From: Larus michahellis
Taxonomy: Eukaryota > Chordata > Aves > Charadriiformes > Laridae
Reading direction: 5' to 3'
Assembly: GCF_964199755.1 (NCBI RefSeq)
Contig: NC_133903.1
Location: 687,001-751,000, forward strand
Length of the DNA: 64,000 nucleotides
The position numbers and the translations under genes were made by a program. Positions 1 to 12,107 of the stretch are shown here, in pieces (position 1 is the first letter of the stretch; every line of letters begins with the position of its first letter). The notes under the pieces were generated by a model, which had not been told where the DNA came from, searched no databases, and saw only the letters and a list, made by a program, of their open reading frames with translations.

Positions 1-750
1 AATTGTCTAAGATGTTTCTGTCTGCTGTCAGCATTCTAGACAGCGTTACATGGAATGACCTTTAAAAGTCTAAGTTGTTCGGGTTTTCTGTGAACATGTA
101 AAAGATATGTACAGTGGTACTATACCATTACCAAAGGCTTTTTGCACATGGCTGTATTTCACTGTGACCCACAGTGTAAGAAGCGATGGCAAAATAAAGC
201 AAATAGCACCGAAATGGTTCCAGCTATTTCTGTATTCGCTGTCTGTCCTCATGGATGTAGGTGGGATTTCTGCCATTAATTTCCGTGGTAGGAGGATGTA
301 TCACCCTTAGTCAGGTATAAAGTAAAAATACCCTATAATTAGAGTTAACCTAATAAGTAATCATGAAAAGTCACTTGTTTAACAGAATTGGCCTTCTAAA
401 TAAAGGAGGAGCAGGTGTCTAGATTCAGACAAGAGCTTAAAACACACACATAAAGCATGTGACAAAATTCTGTTGACAAAAGGCAACCACGTATTTGGGG
501 ACTCCGGTGAAAAGGGTTGGATGGAAACATTTGCACAATACAGGCCATGGTCTCGGACCTCCAAATTTATGTTTCCAGAAGAGTGTTCTTGAGTCTAAAA
601 GAGCTGTGTGGGAATGTATGTTTATGATCATGCAGCTGTCTTTCCAGGTGTGGCCTTACAGGCACAATTTGAAGAGCTTTCTTAAAGCACATAATAAACC
701 GTTGCAGAAATTTACAGCACCTGACAGCCTGTGTGAGTGAGAGACGGAGA

Positions 751-892
751 GGGAAGGAAGGAAGGAAGGAAGGAAGGAAGGAAGGAAGGAAGGAAGGAAG
801 GAAGGAAGGAAGGAAGGAAGGAAGGGAGGAAGGGAGGAAGGAAGGAAGGAAGGAGGGAGAAAGGAAGGGAGGGAGGGAGGGAGGAAGGAAGG
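751..892. repeat. (GGAA)n purine-only microsatellite
   Basis: About 140 bases made only of G and A, mostly GGAA repeats with GGGA interruptions near the right end. Each GGAA is an ETS-core half site. It lies about 2.5 kb downstream of the fish-type parvalbumin gene in intergenic DNA. Confidence 0.95.
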
Positions 893-2267
893 ATATTCTT
901 GTAGACAGAAAACGGCATTTTCGTCACCAATCTGCTTTGTGGTAATACTGAAAGAAGGAGACGTCTACAAATGTCTCTAGTCACAAGCTCTTCTTTACTT
1001 TCTGGAGTGATCACTGAAGCTGATATCAGACTTACCTTGTCATTAATTTTTTACTGTTCTTAATGGAATGGTAAGTGGTGAAATTGTCTTAGATTTGTAG
1101 ACCTAGCAAGCTAATCAGTGTGGAAGGAAGTGTGGTTAAATACAGGAGCTGCTTGCTGACTCAAAAGTTATCTGAGCTGTCTGTGCCTGTCTCTCGTAGC
1201 CATTAATACTGGTATGATGCTCGAAGATCTTCAGGTGACCCATATTACATGGCAGAAATATAAAACATGGTATCAGCTGATACATAGCATTTTCTGACAA
1301 TAATGATAGCTTTTAGCCCTGCAGTCAGACTGCAGTTATTAATTCCACAGAATTTCCTGTGTTTATTGCTCTCCTGAGATGTCGTTGAAATCGTGTGAAT
1401 ATGTTTGATGGATAATTCTTTTTTCACTGTTAAGGAAAATTCTACAGTATCAGGGCCTGGTTAGTTCATTAGAGTTAATGGAAATATATTTTTTGCTAAC
1501 ATATAAGCCCTGAACACGTTATTAAGTATTCATTAAAGTCCTGTAGATTGCTTTAATTTTGTGTAATACGATGATTTCCCCAGCACTGTATTGGTGTTTC
1601 CTTCCTTCTCTGTAATGTCTTATCATAAATGTGTTCTGCATCAGAAACACTATAACATTAGCAGATCATTTTGAAATGAAGATTTTTGATCTGCAAATAC
1701 TGAAACGTCTTCTTAAATAGCTCCAGCAAATACAATATGAGACAGTCATACAGTTTTTTAATGCCCAAGAACAGACTTTTCAAGAGTTCCGAATTTTTCG
1801 AAAAGTCTACATAGGAGCAACTATCGTGTTGGAAGTATAATGTTCTGGATGGTTAAAGCCGTCTAGATTTTTTAAAAGGCTGTTTAGATATCTGTTTATT
1901 TTTATCACATCTGTAAGCCTAAAAAAACCCACACATCACAGTGTCTAGTTGGTACTGTTTGCAATTAGTTCATTTTTGTAACCTAATTTGATTGTTGTAT
2001 ATGTTTGCATTATGATAAAATCGCAATGACATCATCCCACTCCTACTTTTCAACCCGAACCCTAACTAGGTGAGCGCACAAGCTGGATGAACTTCAATTA
2101 ATGAGCAACTGTTCAGAATTCAGCATTCTCCTCATTCCTTATTTCTGGATTGCTATTTCAGTCTGTCTGTAAAGAAAAAAAATACTGATTTCCTAGCAAT
2201 TTTTTTATCATGCTCTTAATTTTATTATACTTTCCTCACAAACATTTATTTATCATGCATTTATTTT

Positions 2268-2405
2268 TACAGCCCTGTGAGATGTGGGCATTATGTTACC
2301 CTCAGTTTTGAGATGGAGAAAAGCAGCAGAACTTTGATTGCCAGATACCAGCTGGTATGCTGAGTATGTGATCTGCTAGCACAGGGAGACAGGATAGGGA
2401 TGGGC
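2268..2405 (+). mobile_element. MIR/L2-like remnant
   Basis: CAGCCCTGTGAGATGTGGGCATTATGTTACC followed by GTTTTGAGATGGAGAAA recalls the MIR/L2 stretch about a count of bases per gut-to-tail motif (cctgtgaggtaggtattattatcccc, then ttttacagatgaggaaac). The match is weak and by eye only. Confidence 0.3.
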
Positions 2406-3353
2406 CCTGCACCTGGGGTTTGGCACTAAAGAGCATTCAGTGTACCAAGCAGGCCCAACAAAATATATTTATTCCCCAACTACAAACTAGCACCACAGCT
2501 CTTTCCCGAGACCTCCGTCCTGCTCCCAAGATCTGAGGCACAGCACCCCCTACTTTGGAAAACAAGTTGTTATCATTCTGTGTCCAGGAATGATTTAATC
2601 TGGCAAAACTGAGTCATCAGTAGAAGTGGACAAGTGGGATAATAGAAGTGTTCTGGCTTGAATTAATTCAAGCTGATAGAGTAGTGGTTTAACTTCTTGT
2701 AAGTGGAACAATAGTGCCATCAGGTGGGCAGGAACGTGAGCAATTCCTTGGAGAATTTTGAATGTATTGCTATTTCAGTAATCCAGAGACATCCTGCATC
2801 CAGTTGATCTTATATTAAAATCGACAACTTAATTAACACTAGGTCCTGCCATATAATTAGTGTATGAAACATAATCAGTTGCATAAAGAATGACATAAAA
2901 ACGTATGGAGCATTAAATACACTTCTTGATTAAATACCACTGCTACCAGTTACCATAACCAGGTTTTACACCAGGGCATTTTATTAATTCTAGGTTTTTA
3001 CAACAGGTACTAGCTATTTATGCAAATATTGAAAATTAAATGGCCCACAGAGATGCTTTTAATTTCTCCTTCTCTTAATATTTTTTACTAGAATTTTTAA
3101 TGCCCAAAATTCAGATGAGCAGAGTGGATTCCAATTCAGTCTCCCAGTGGTATAAAGACCTTCTGCTTAAGACATTGGGGAACGTGGTTTAAGTAGTGCT
3201 TGCACTACTTCAGATGTTTTCCAGCAATACGAAATCACTTGCCAGCAATTGTTCATGACCTTCCAGGGTACAAAATGTGTAAGTAAGTAGTAGGCTTGCA
3301 GTAGGAAAGATTGTTTATGGCACAGATATCTTGGTCTTTATCTTGACTGCTTG

Positions 3354-5624
3354 TTAAGATTTGACCAGGGCTTGAAACTCTGAAAAAGAAATAAAAGAAT
3401 AATAAAATGGGACCACGTTTTGTAATAGCACAGTCAAAAAAGTACTTGATTTTTAGAGTTAAAATGGGAAACTAATGATACTTCTCTGACAATCATTCCT
3501 TAAAGGTAGCACATTGTATACTCATAATATTAGATACTTAAAGCAAAGGAAGTGTTGCATTTAAGTGTCACATTGTACAGTGGTTCAATAGTAAAAAGCA
3601 GTGAAATTATATACTGAAATTTTATAAATATATCGATTTAGGTTCCAATCCTGAAAAATCTCTGTAGATGAAAAAGGGGACTGACTACCTGTAGCCAAGG
3701 GCAGAATGTAGACCGGCTCCTGTACTAAATCCTCTCCACAATACCAAGCAGGTCTGAGCACCTGAGAATCAGATCCGTAACATCCACCGTATGGAGCAGG
3801 GCAGCTGCCCAGAGCTAGCCAGTGCCAGGTCTCAGTGGCAGATACTACTGGGTTTCATACAGGCAGTCTTACCATCCACTCCAATTTTACCATCTCCGTC
3901 ACTGTCACCTGCTGCCAGGAATGCCTTGGTCTCAGCATCAGTCAAAGCTCTGGCACTGGCTGAGAAATTCTGCAGGAAAAGCCTGTTAAGGGAAAAGGAC
4001 AAATGAGTGAGATGAACTCAGTACTGGAAGCGTTTAGAGTTTGTTATTCATAATAGTTGTGAAATTCCAAGCATGATTCAATTCTTGAGACTATTTCAAA
4101 AGCTTTTTGTAAATCATTTTGAATTCAATAGTAAATCTTCCTCTAACTTCAGTGAAAATAAGGGTGAGAAAGGAAGAGGATGTTGCATCAGAACATGTGA
4201 AAAAATCCTTGATGATGTTTTGGTTTCATTGGATTAGAAAGGCAAAGTTAAAACTGACTCCGTAGTGGCAGGAGTCATCTTGCCTCCTGTGTTATCTTCC
4301 TTCTTTTCTCCTAAGATGTAGACTCTTAAGAGTGGCAGGAATTTTTCTAACCTTACTCGTAGCTTCAAAGTCAGATGAATATGATCTTCATGTGATACAA
4401 AGAAAGATGAGAGAAAAATAGCACTTTGAATTCAGCCGAGTAAAAGATCTTGGAATAATAAAAAGCAAACTCTAGCAGAACTGCTATTTTTATCTTCACA
4501 GTCTGTCAGTTATCCCTACATGAAACAAGTAGTTGCATTGCTATCAAAGTGTTCTCTCGTTGTGATCCAGACTTTCCTTTGTTCTTTGTCTTGCAGCTCC
4601 TTCAGCACAAGCACACATGCGTGCACACACACACACACACAATTGTCTCTCGTTCAAAGAGACTGAAGGAAAGGGAGTATTTCTAATCTTATCCTGCATT
4701 TTTAGACGATAAAACACAAGCCTGTTGGTAACTCATTTTTTTATTTACTTACTTCAGTTCATTTTCCTCAATAAAGCCACTCCTATCCTGGTCAAGAATT
4801 CCAAAGACTTGAGCGAGCTGGTCTTTCGACTTGGAGTTGAGACCCACTTTGACAAAAAAGGTCTTGTAATCAAATGAATCAGCGGCTGAAATAAGCAAGA
4901 AAAGATGAAGAAAAGTAGTTAAGTATCTGGAACAAAAAAAAAATAGCTTTTTGGTCAAAAGGTAGCAAACTTCTGCAGTACAATGAGGGTGATTACAAAC
5001 CCCAATCCACAATCTTTATTTTCCTGAGTTCATTTCAGATTAATGAGATTTTTCCATCAATGATCTCTCAAACCTTGGAAGATAAATATTGACTGTGGTC
5101 TTCATCATGCAAGAACATACATTTGTAAATAGATACTTCACTCAAACGTAAATTCACAGAACTTGATGGTAAAAATTGTGCTCGTATTGAAATCAGCAGG
5201 AGTTTTATTTTTATTCTGCGAAAAAAACCCAGGATTTCAGCCTCTGGATTTTTTCATACTTAAAATTGCTCCAGTGCACAAGTATTGATGGGTGCCTGTA
5301 CTTGGCTGGCAGAGATTAAAAACTGCATGTTTCATTACCTTGCCTCCTTTTTCTCTTTTTGGTAAAACAATTAAAGCTGTAATTAGCAAACAAACATAAA
5401 AAGAACATCTTACCATGTACCCTGGAGAGGAAATCAACATTATACCATCTAGTTCATCCTTTCAGCCTTTTCTGTTTCCATTGGAATTGGGATGTTGGGG
5501 GTAGTGAGGACAAAGGAATTTGACAGATAAACTGACAAGCCCAATTTAAAACATAAATGTTACCTTGACAGCTCTGTAGGCCAGCAGCAATTTCAGCTTC
5601 TGTCAGGATACCTGCAAGAGCCAT
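3354..5624 (-). CDS. Beta-parvalbumin, fish/amphibian muscle type, complete four-exon CDS
   Basis: Cytosolic EF-hand calcium buffer of 109 residues. Coding exons on the minus strand are 5624-5564 (61 bp), 4885-4753 (133), 3982-3873 (110) and 3379-3354 (26). All junctions are GT-AG, and these sizes are the parvalbumin standard. The start [17 protein letters not shown] is followed by a degenerate AB domain, the CD loop [12 protein letters not shown] (52-63) and the EF loop [12 protein letters not shown] (91-102). All usual ligand positions, the loop glycines and the R76/E82 salt-bridge pair are present. The end is EFQALVKS. There are no stops or frameshifts. The [18 protein letters not shown] and [13 protein letters not shown] blocks resemble fish and frog muscle beta-parvalbumins more than avian ATH or oncomodulin/CPV3 (comparison from memory). 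It lies 6.5 kb downstream of ATH on the same strand, which suggests a tandem duplication. Exon 2 starts at 5634; the non-coding exon 1 is only a guess. Candidate poly(A) signals are ATTAAA near 3097 and AATAAA at 2985-2980. Confidence 0.93.
4626..4641. repeat. Short (CA)n microsatellite
   Basis: About eight CA units in the intron between parvalbumin exons 3 and 4, preceded by a short interrupted CACATGCGTGCACA stretch. Likely length-polymorphic. Confidence 0.8.
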
Positions 5625-5990
5625 GTCAAAGCTCCTGTAAAATGAAAAATAATACTGGGTAGGGTTCATGTTGATCTTGCTCTACCAGCCTTTGGTGCTG
5701 CCCCGTGAGGACGGCCCGCTTTGAGTAGTGGGGCGGTTGCAGCCAAGGTCGCAGGGCAAATCAGGGGAGCTGCCCCGCAGGAGCCGACTGCTCCATCCGT
5801 TAGCTCAGATGCGTGCAGTGCGTCTGCCTGGCTGTATCTCTAGTTAAGTCTTCAGTGCACAAGCTGAGGACAAAACCAGACATATTTATACAACTGCACA
5901 GCATTTTGGGATCTTTGGTTGTATCCATGCATTTTTGTGTGGATTATTGTGATGTCTTCAAAAGCTCCAGAGGAAGGGTTGAACTCACCT

Positions 5991-6295
5991 TGCCACTTAG
6001 TTTTCCCCAAGCCAAGAACTGAAAAAACTAAGGTAAAAGATCTGCAGAGCCTTCTTGACTTAATTATTTTTCAAATGACGTATAGACCTTAGTTAAGTCC
6101 TCTCGACCTTCTACAGAAGTCCTAGAGCCACGTGATGGCTCAGATACCCCAGGGGATAAATTACTGCGGCTGACAAGACCTGCTAGCTAATCAGATTGAT
6201 ATTTATATCCCAAAGGAATGTGCCTGGTGTTTTAAACAATATATAAGGTTTAGTGCCATACAAAGTAAATCCTCTCAGCTTGCGCCTATTTTTAG
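5991..6295 (-). promoter_or_regulatory. Candidate muscle-type promoter and exon 1 of the fish-type parvalbumin
   Basis: On the minus strand TATAAATA lies at 6207-6200. Just upstream is CATTCCT, an M-CAT/TEAD motif. Further upstream, at 6295-6286, is a perfect MEF2 consensus that reads CTATTTTTAG on the plus strand. About 210 bases downstream of the TATA box is the donor-like sequence CAAG|GTGAGTT near 5990, which could end a non-coding exon 1 and splice to exon 2 at 5634. MEF2 plus M-CAT is the usual arrangement of skeletal-muscle promoters. Motifs of this length occur by chance, so the assignment is inferred from their grouping, order and distance from the gene. Confidence 0.4.
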
Positions 6296-8909
6296 GCTAG
6301 CGAATTATTTTTGATCTGTGAATGAAAAAATATAAATTGTTTTTATTGCTTACTGATAGCTACAAATGGACATCATCATGGTAGAGTTTTAAGGGCCCAA
6401 TCCTGATAGGAATTACCCATGAAACATTACTCCTGCAATTGCCCTAATACTCTTCAAATAATACTCATACATTTGTAATAGATATATCTGACATACAAGT
6501 AGAATCTCATAGATAAAACTTTTAATTTTAAATCAGCCCAAAGTATTTTTAATAAGCTGGTATATAAGCTTTGGTTACCTAATTTCTGAACTATGTACTT
6601 CAGACTATAGAAGTCTATATATTGAAGACATTTGCTCAGTATTCGTTCATTGCATGGTGCACATTTTAAATCGTTGTCATAAAATGCGTCCATTTATAGA
6701 ATGAAGGTTGTCAGTTGTTCAGCAGCACACAGGAGTATGCATCAATTAATGGTAAGGAGTGGAACTAAGCAGTGAAATCTGTCATATTTGGTTCTTTTTT
6801 GCTGTACTGAAAAAATAAACTTCTGTAAGGGTTCAAACAGCAGCTAAGCTCAAGTTGGAGCTTTTCTCATACTGGTTATAGGATCCTCCGCTCGGCTAGC
6901 GCATGAAATCTGTTGGAACTTAGTGGCCTTGAGCATGGCTGAAATTGGCCTATGGTGTAAAAAGCCCTTTGGGAGAACATTTCACACTACACATACATAA
7001 ATGTACACGGAGATTTCAATGTGTGCATTGTAGACTTCAATAATACTTGAGTAATGCCATTACATTTAAAATAAAGCCTAACACTTGGTCAATATAACAT
7101 AAAGCTGCTGTCTTTTCTTTCAAAAATTATATACATGTAAATACAGACAAAACCTCTCTTGCACATCTTGGTTTCCCTTGATCATTTCTTCAAGAGAAGA
7201 ATACTTAGGAGAAGCGCTAACTGTATTATTCTAAACCCGTGCTGTGTGGTAAATTGAGCGTTGTGAAAGTAAAGTTTTCTGGACTCTGTAAGATCAACTG
7301 AGCAAGTTACTTTTGACAGCATTTTATCCTCAACTGGTGGATATATAAACTTAATGATGCAGTCTTTCCATCTGGGAATCTAGCTTTGCGTTTGTTTCAG
7401 ATTTCCAGGGAAATAGTTGAGACTATGGCCTGGTATCAGAGAGGATCTGATAATTGTGTCAGAATTACTGAACATTCAAGAAATAATCCTTGTGAGAAGA
7501 CCACATCGAGATTGCAAAGCATTTGTCGATAACAGTTTTTGAGTGTTTCTGTGGCAAACCGGAGCTTGCCCGTAGATGGCACCAAAGACACTCAAGTCCA
7601 GGCGGGAAACTTCGGGTGAGAGAAAGCCGAGGAGCGGAGCATGAGAGAGGGGTAACGGGTGGGCGTTCGTGAGACAGGGAGAGAAGAGCAAGGAATAGAT
7701 ATTTAAAAGAAAAAAAAGTCAAGTCTACCGAACCACTCGAAAGATTGGAATATAAACAGGCTAGATTGAAAATTCAGAAATAATTCCAGAGGGCTTTCCT
7801 TCAGTGATGATTAGTAAGAACAGGTTTTTTCTTCTGTCCAACAAAACCAGGCTTTACTGTGTTTATTTTTATGCTGGCGCAATGTGTCTGTCAGGGAGAT
7901 CATTGCAAACATAAGATCAGTTTGTTCTGGAGGCTGGGAGTTAGAGCAGAAAGTTAGTATCTAGGAAATACCAGGTGATTAGTTTCTGGTTGTGATGAAA
8001 CTGATGTGATTCTCTTTGAGTCAAGTATTTGCATATTCTACTTTGACTTAAGTTCCCCTTTGAACTTCGGGTCAATGATATCTTTGTAACTGCAGAGGAA
8101 GTCATTGTCTAGGGGTACCATCTTTTCATATTATAACCCATGGGATTACATGTCTGATTTTCTTTTCTGGGGCTTGGTATACAACAACCCTGATTTTCTT
8201 GTTTTCATGAGCATTAAGACATGCTGGTGAGCAAATCAAAAGTTAGGGAGCAGCCATATCCCAGCTGCTAGGTAGTTTGCTCTATAGGCCTTCCATGCAG
8301 AAAGTGTACCAGAAAGCCCATACCAATGCACTGGTATCTTCGTGGGCTTGCAAGCAAAAGCAATATGGAAATGAAGTTTCATAAAATGTGAACACTTTAA
8401 ATTAGTTCATATTCTGCAGCATCCACTTACTAAAATGTTTTAAAATATATGAACAATTAAGCATGAAAATGTTAGGTACATGTCTGTTCAGTGTTTTAAT
8501 CAAGTTGTATCTATTCCAGTAACCTATTCCAGGAAATGAATCCATCCTTGGCCCCCTCTGCCCACACTGTTTGTGTGAAGAGCTCCAGGCGCCTCTGATG
8601 ATGCTGCATCAAAGATTTTCCACATGGGCTGGCTGCTAACTCAAAGAGGAAACTTTACCAGTGTATGTGTGCAATGAATGTTCTGACATCCCCTTGCCCT
8701 TTCTGTGCTGTCTTACTTGTTAGAAGATGACTGTGAGATTTCGAACAGTTGGAGAGCTGAAATTGAATCTCAAGTTTACAAATGGCTCTAGGTTGGGATT
8801 TCCAAAGGAACATGAAGTTAGGAGGCAGACAGCTAAATACCAGGAGATTTTATCTTTTGCATGATTCTGCTCCTTTATCAGGACAACCCATAATTTCATT
8901 TTAAGAGAG

Positions 8910-9175
8910 ATGGTGGGTTCAGTGGCTAGAGCACTAGGGTGGGTCTGGGATATTGGCTTCAATACCCTGGCCCTCTTCTTCTAAGAGCTTGTCTAGGACA
9001 ATCAGTTTCTATGTGTTTAGTTCCCACTTAAAGAGATCATAGTATATCTTTATTTCACAAGAAGTATTGGGAGGATTAGAGATTAACCTGCTCCTACAGG
9101 GAAATGAGGGGACCGAGGTGTGTCTGAGAACTGACAGATTTTGGGCCAGGTGGAACTCAGATCTGCCACTCACAT
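8910..9175 (+). mobile_element. MIR/CORE-SINE-like remnant
   Basis: The start GTTCAGTGGCTAGAGCACTAG resembles the tRNA-derived head of MIR-type SINEs. Further on, GAAATGAGGGGACCGAGGTG and GCCAGGTGGAACTCAGATCTGCC resemble the GATGAGGAAACTGAGGCA and AACCCAGATCT parts of the tail. The match is by eye and diverged, as expected for an element of pre-avian age. Confidence 0.5.
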
Positions 9176-9477
9176 TTAGTGTTGCTCTTTAATTGTCTTA
9201 AGTAAAGGTAAAACATATAAACAACATTTCCTTTCTCCTGGGAATTATGCAGCAGTATTATACTGAGTATCATACTGAGTAGGATCGTCTTACTCTAAAC
9301 CTGAGAACAGGTTATCAGTGTGATAATACAGGGTGTTCTTAGATCCTTTCTGATTTGTTGGAGCATAAACAATTTCTAACAGAATTTTCGTTTTTAACTG
9401 TGTACTCAGCAGTGTTTTATTTGTGTACTTCATTCGTAAAAGCTTGATTCAGAGGATTTAATCCTTACATATTAGAT

Positions 9478-9625
9478 TGCCCAGAGAGGTTAGAGAACTT
9501 CCGTCCTTGAAATATTCAAACGCAGCCTAGAGCAATGTGCCCTAAGTTGGCCTTCTGAGGAGGCGCTTGGGGCAGAGGCCTCCAGAGATCCTTTCCAGCA
9601 TGAATTACTCTGTGATTCTGTACCT
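9478..9625 (+). mobile_element. CR1 3' end fragment, plus strand, diverged
   Basis: The order of CR1 pieces is recognisable: CCTTGAAATATTCAAACGCAGCCTAGA, the GGCCTCCAGAGATCCTTTCCAG block, and the tail ACTCTGTGATTCTGT ending near 9622. It differs from young CR1 at many sites and lacks the usual GGTTGGACTAGATGATC core in clean form. It lies between the two parvalbumin genes. Confidence 0.8.
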
Positions 9626-11139
9626 TAATTGTGGTAACATTGTCATATCACTGTTTGTCTCTTTACTACTTCAGATGGCATCCACATAGGCATCCTGCAA
9701 TCAAAGGTTTTCTCTAGCTCAATGACACTGTCAAGTTCAGAGAGCCATCCTTGCTATTCCCTAAGAAAATTGAAGGCTGCCACTGGCTGAACTTAAATTC
9801 ATTGAAATGAATCTTCCAAGAAAACTTTACATTTTTTGAATTTGTTTCTTCTTGGTGGAAAGTATTCTCCTCTAGTTTGGTTTAGCTCTAAAAATGTGGA
9901 TTCTGGTGCCAATAGAAGACTTAATAGGGACTAGGCGTTGTTTTTGCTGAACGGTCTATGGGCTTTTTTAAAAATTATTGTAATTCCTTCTAATGAAGTG
10001 GCTGGATGGTTTTAATAAGATTTAAAACTCATCGTCTTGACAGGATTTACTGTTTCAGAAGAAGAGATTTTCTCATAAACAACATTCTCTTAAGTTTTAT
10101 GTAAAGTTGCGACATACACAAGAATCGCCTGATTCTCAGAAGTGCTTAATTCCTCCTTGTGGCAACAGAAGGCAGTGATGTGCAGTTGTTCAGCATCTCT
10201 GAAATACAGGATAAGCCACTATGAAGTCTTGCATTTCTTGCATTCCACATGCGACTTTCAGATGTGCAAGGAATGCAGGTCTGTCACTTACGGTATTGTG
10301 TGCGCCAGCTGCTTTTCAACTAGTGACATGATATTTTAGAGATTAGCAGCGTGAAGAGCTAATGTGTATGTTATGTCTGTATATTGCTGCAAATCTGGAT
10401 TGCTCTGGATTTTTTTCTTCAGCAGATAGAAAAATGAATAAGGTAAAAGGAACCAACAGAGTCTGATAATTATGCAAAATATTTCAGTGCTGCAATTAAC
10501 AGCAGCTATAATTTTAGTCCAGATTTAACATCAAAGGCGGTGGGGATAGAATTAGGATTTATATTCATTATAATTCCGCCAAGGCTTCAGTGAGTCTGAT
10601 TGCTAGAATTCCTCTTTTGCATTAGCCGTCTTAACTCTGCCGAGCAGCTCTCTTATGTGCCTGGGTATGAGTGAGCTGCACTTGCCTCACATCGTCATCT
10701 TGCAATTCATGGAAATGCCAACACTGAGTGTTACATAGAAGTTCCAGCAGGCTTTGTTTCTGCTCTTCTTCGAAACAGCTGCCAAATTATGTTACAATTA
10801 TCATGCAGTTTCAGCAGGGAGTATTAAAATGACAGCCTACTTGTGAGCTGGAACCACGTCATGATGTGGTCCGGAGGAGACCGTTCTCAGGAACGGAGAC
10901 CCCTAAATGTTGGTGGGGAAATTTCCAGCCCACTCAGCCAGAAATGCCCTACTCAGTCTGTTGAGGTCTGCATTTAACCGTGGACATTACTGACTTTGTC
11001 CATTACGGAAGAGAATGCTATAACTAGCTCTGAATCCTCTAAGACACTTATCAAAGGAAAGACTAGTTCTTAGTAGTTTTCAGACTTAAGAAAATTGCTA
11101 ATATTATCTAGATAATTATTTGTATAATAAATGAAAGAA

Positions 11140-11395
11140 GTGAGTAATTGCCATTGTTTAGCAATGAAACAGAGCTTTAAGGTAATCAAACAGCAAGACT
11201 AGCTGTTGTTTCATCTGTAGGAAACACAGAAACTCACAGATGTGGCAAAGTATTATTGTTTTGTACATAGTAAGAGGTAATAAGCAACACGTTCATGATT
11301 CACAGAAAAACCACCAGGCCTGTGGCCCATGTTGTCAGGGGACTGTGACTTGTGACAGTGTCAGAGTTGGGATTAGACCCTTCTCCTCTATCTCA
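11140..11395 (+). mobile_element. MIR-like SINE tail remnant
   Basis: Blocks AGCAATGAAACAGAGCTTTAAGG, ATCAAACAGCAAGACTAGCTG and GTCAGAGTTGGGATTAGACCC follow the order of the MIR tail (gaaactgaggc, aaggtcacacagcaag, agagctgggattagaaccc). Divergence is high, with an apparent insertion in the middle. Confidence 0.4.
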
Positions 11396-12107
11396 CAGCT
11401 GCCTTGGATTTCATGAAAGATAAATCTTCTTAAGGGAGAGTTACATTTTAGGCCATAAACACTTTCTGGCGATGCATGCTGTAGCCTAGTACTTCATTTC
11501 GTAAAATTATCTGCAAACTTACTCCATGCTTTGAGCTATGTGTCAACTCCTCTTAAATTTTTTTCTCATATTCTAAGGGTTGGGACTTAATATAAATTAT
11601 TTTTAGCTATCTTGTTAGCATTGCTTTTCCTCAAGGATCAGAGAATTAAGGAGAAATAACACTCAACGAAATCAGTACAATTAAGCCTTAAAAGATGTCA
11701 TGTTGTTTAAGATCATCAAAACTGTCTGGTGAGTCAGCATGGTCAAGCATGAGGATGGAAAACGTAAACAAAATTTAAAAAGCAGCTTTTTCCTCGAAGT
11801 TGTTTTTTGTTCTGTTTTGGTTTGTTTTGTTTTTAATATTTTCCTCCTCTTCCAGCCACAATTTCAACATTATGGTTGAAAATCACAAAGTGCCTTCTTT
11901 ACAATGGAGGTGTAAGAATAAAATGTGACCAAAACATCTGTACATTGCAAGATTTCTCGGCAATCTGGTGTGTGAACTTTTGATGTATGGGGAATTGTTA
12001 ACGCCCGAAAGAATATAAAAATGTACAAACACATGCTGAGTGCGAAGTGCTTGTTGGACGAGGTAATTGGAAGAGTCAGTCCAAGGTTGCCTTTGGTCTA
12101 ATGCTGT

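Larger units (their letters stand above)
1..3353. other. Intergenic DNA left of the parvalbumin genes
   Basis: AT-rich, with the GGAA microsatellite and a weak MIR/L2-like piece. Short ORFs here have no coding character that I recognise. The 3' UTR of the fish-type parvalbumin probably extends to near 2.96-3.08 kb. In other birds oncomodulin/CPV3 would be expected further left, but no part of it is seen here. Confidence 0.7.
6300..11830. other. Intergenic DNA between the two parvalbumin genes
   Basis: AT-rich sequence holding a diverged CR1 end, two MIR-like remnants and no recognised exon. An ATTAAA on the minus strand near 11835 may be the ATH poly(A) signal, about 270 bases after the stop codon; 12107 down to there would be the ATH 3' UTR. 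Confidence 0.6.

Noticed and set aside
733-1014. ORFs across the GGAA microsatellite (EGRK and LPSF repeats)
   Set aside because: Pure translation of a tetranucleotide repeat.
3641-3652. GGTTCCAATCC, similar to a tRNA B box
   Set aside because: No A box, cloverleaf or terminator around it.
3791-4006. Plus-strand 71-codon ORF
   Set aside because: It is the antisense shadow of parvalbumin exon 4 on the minus strand.
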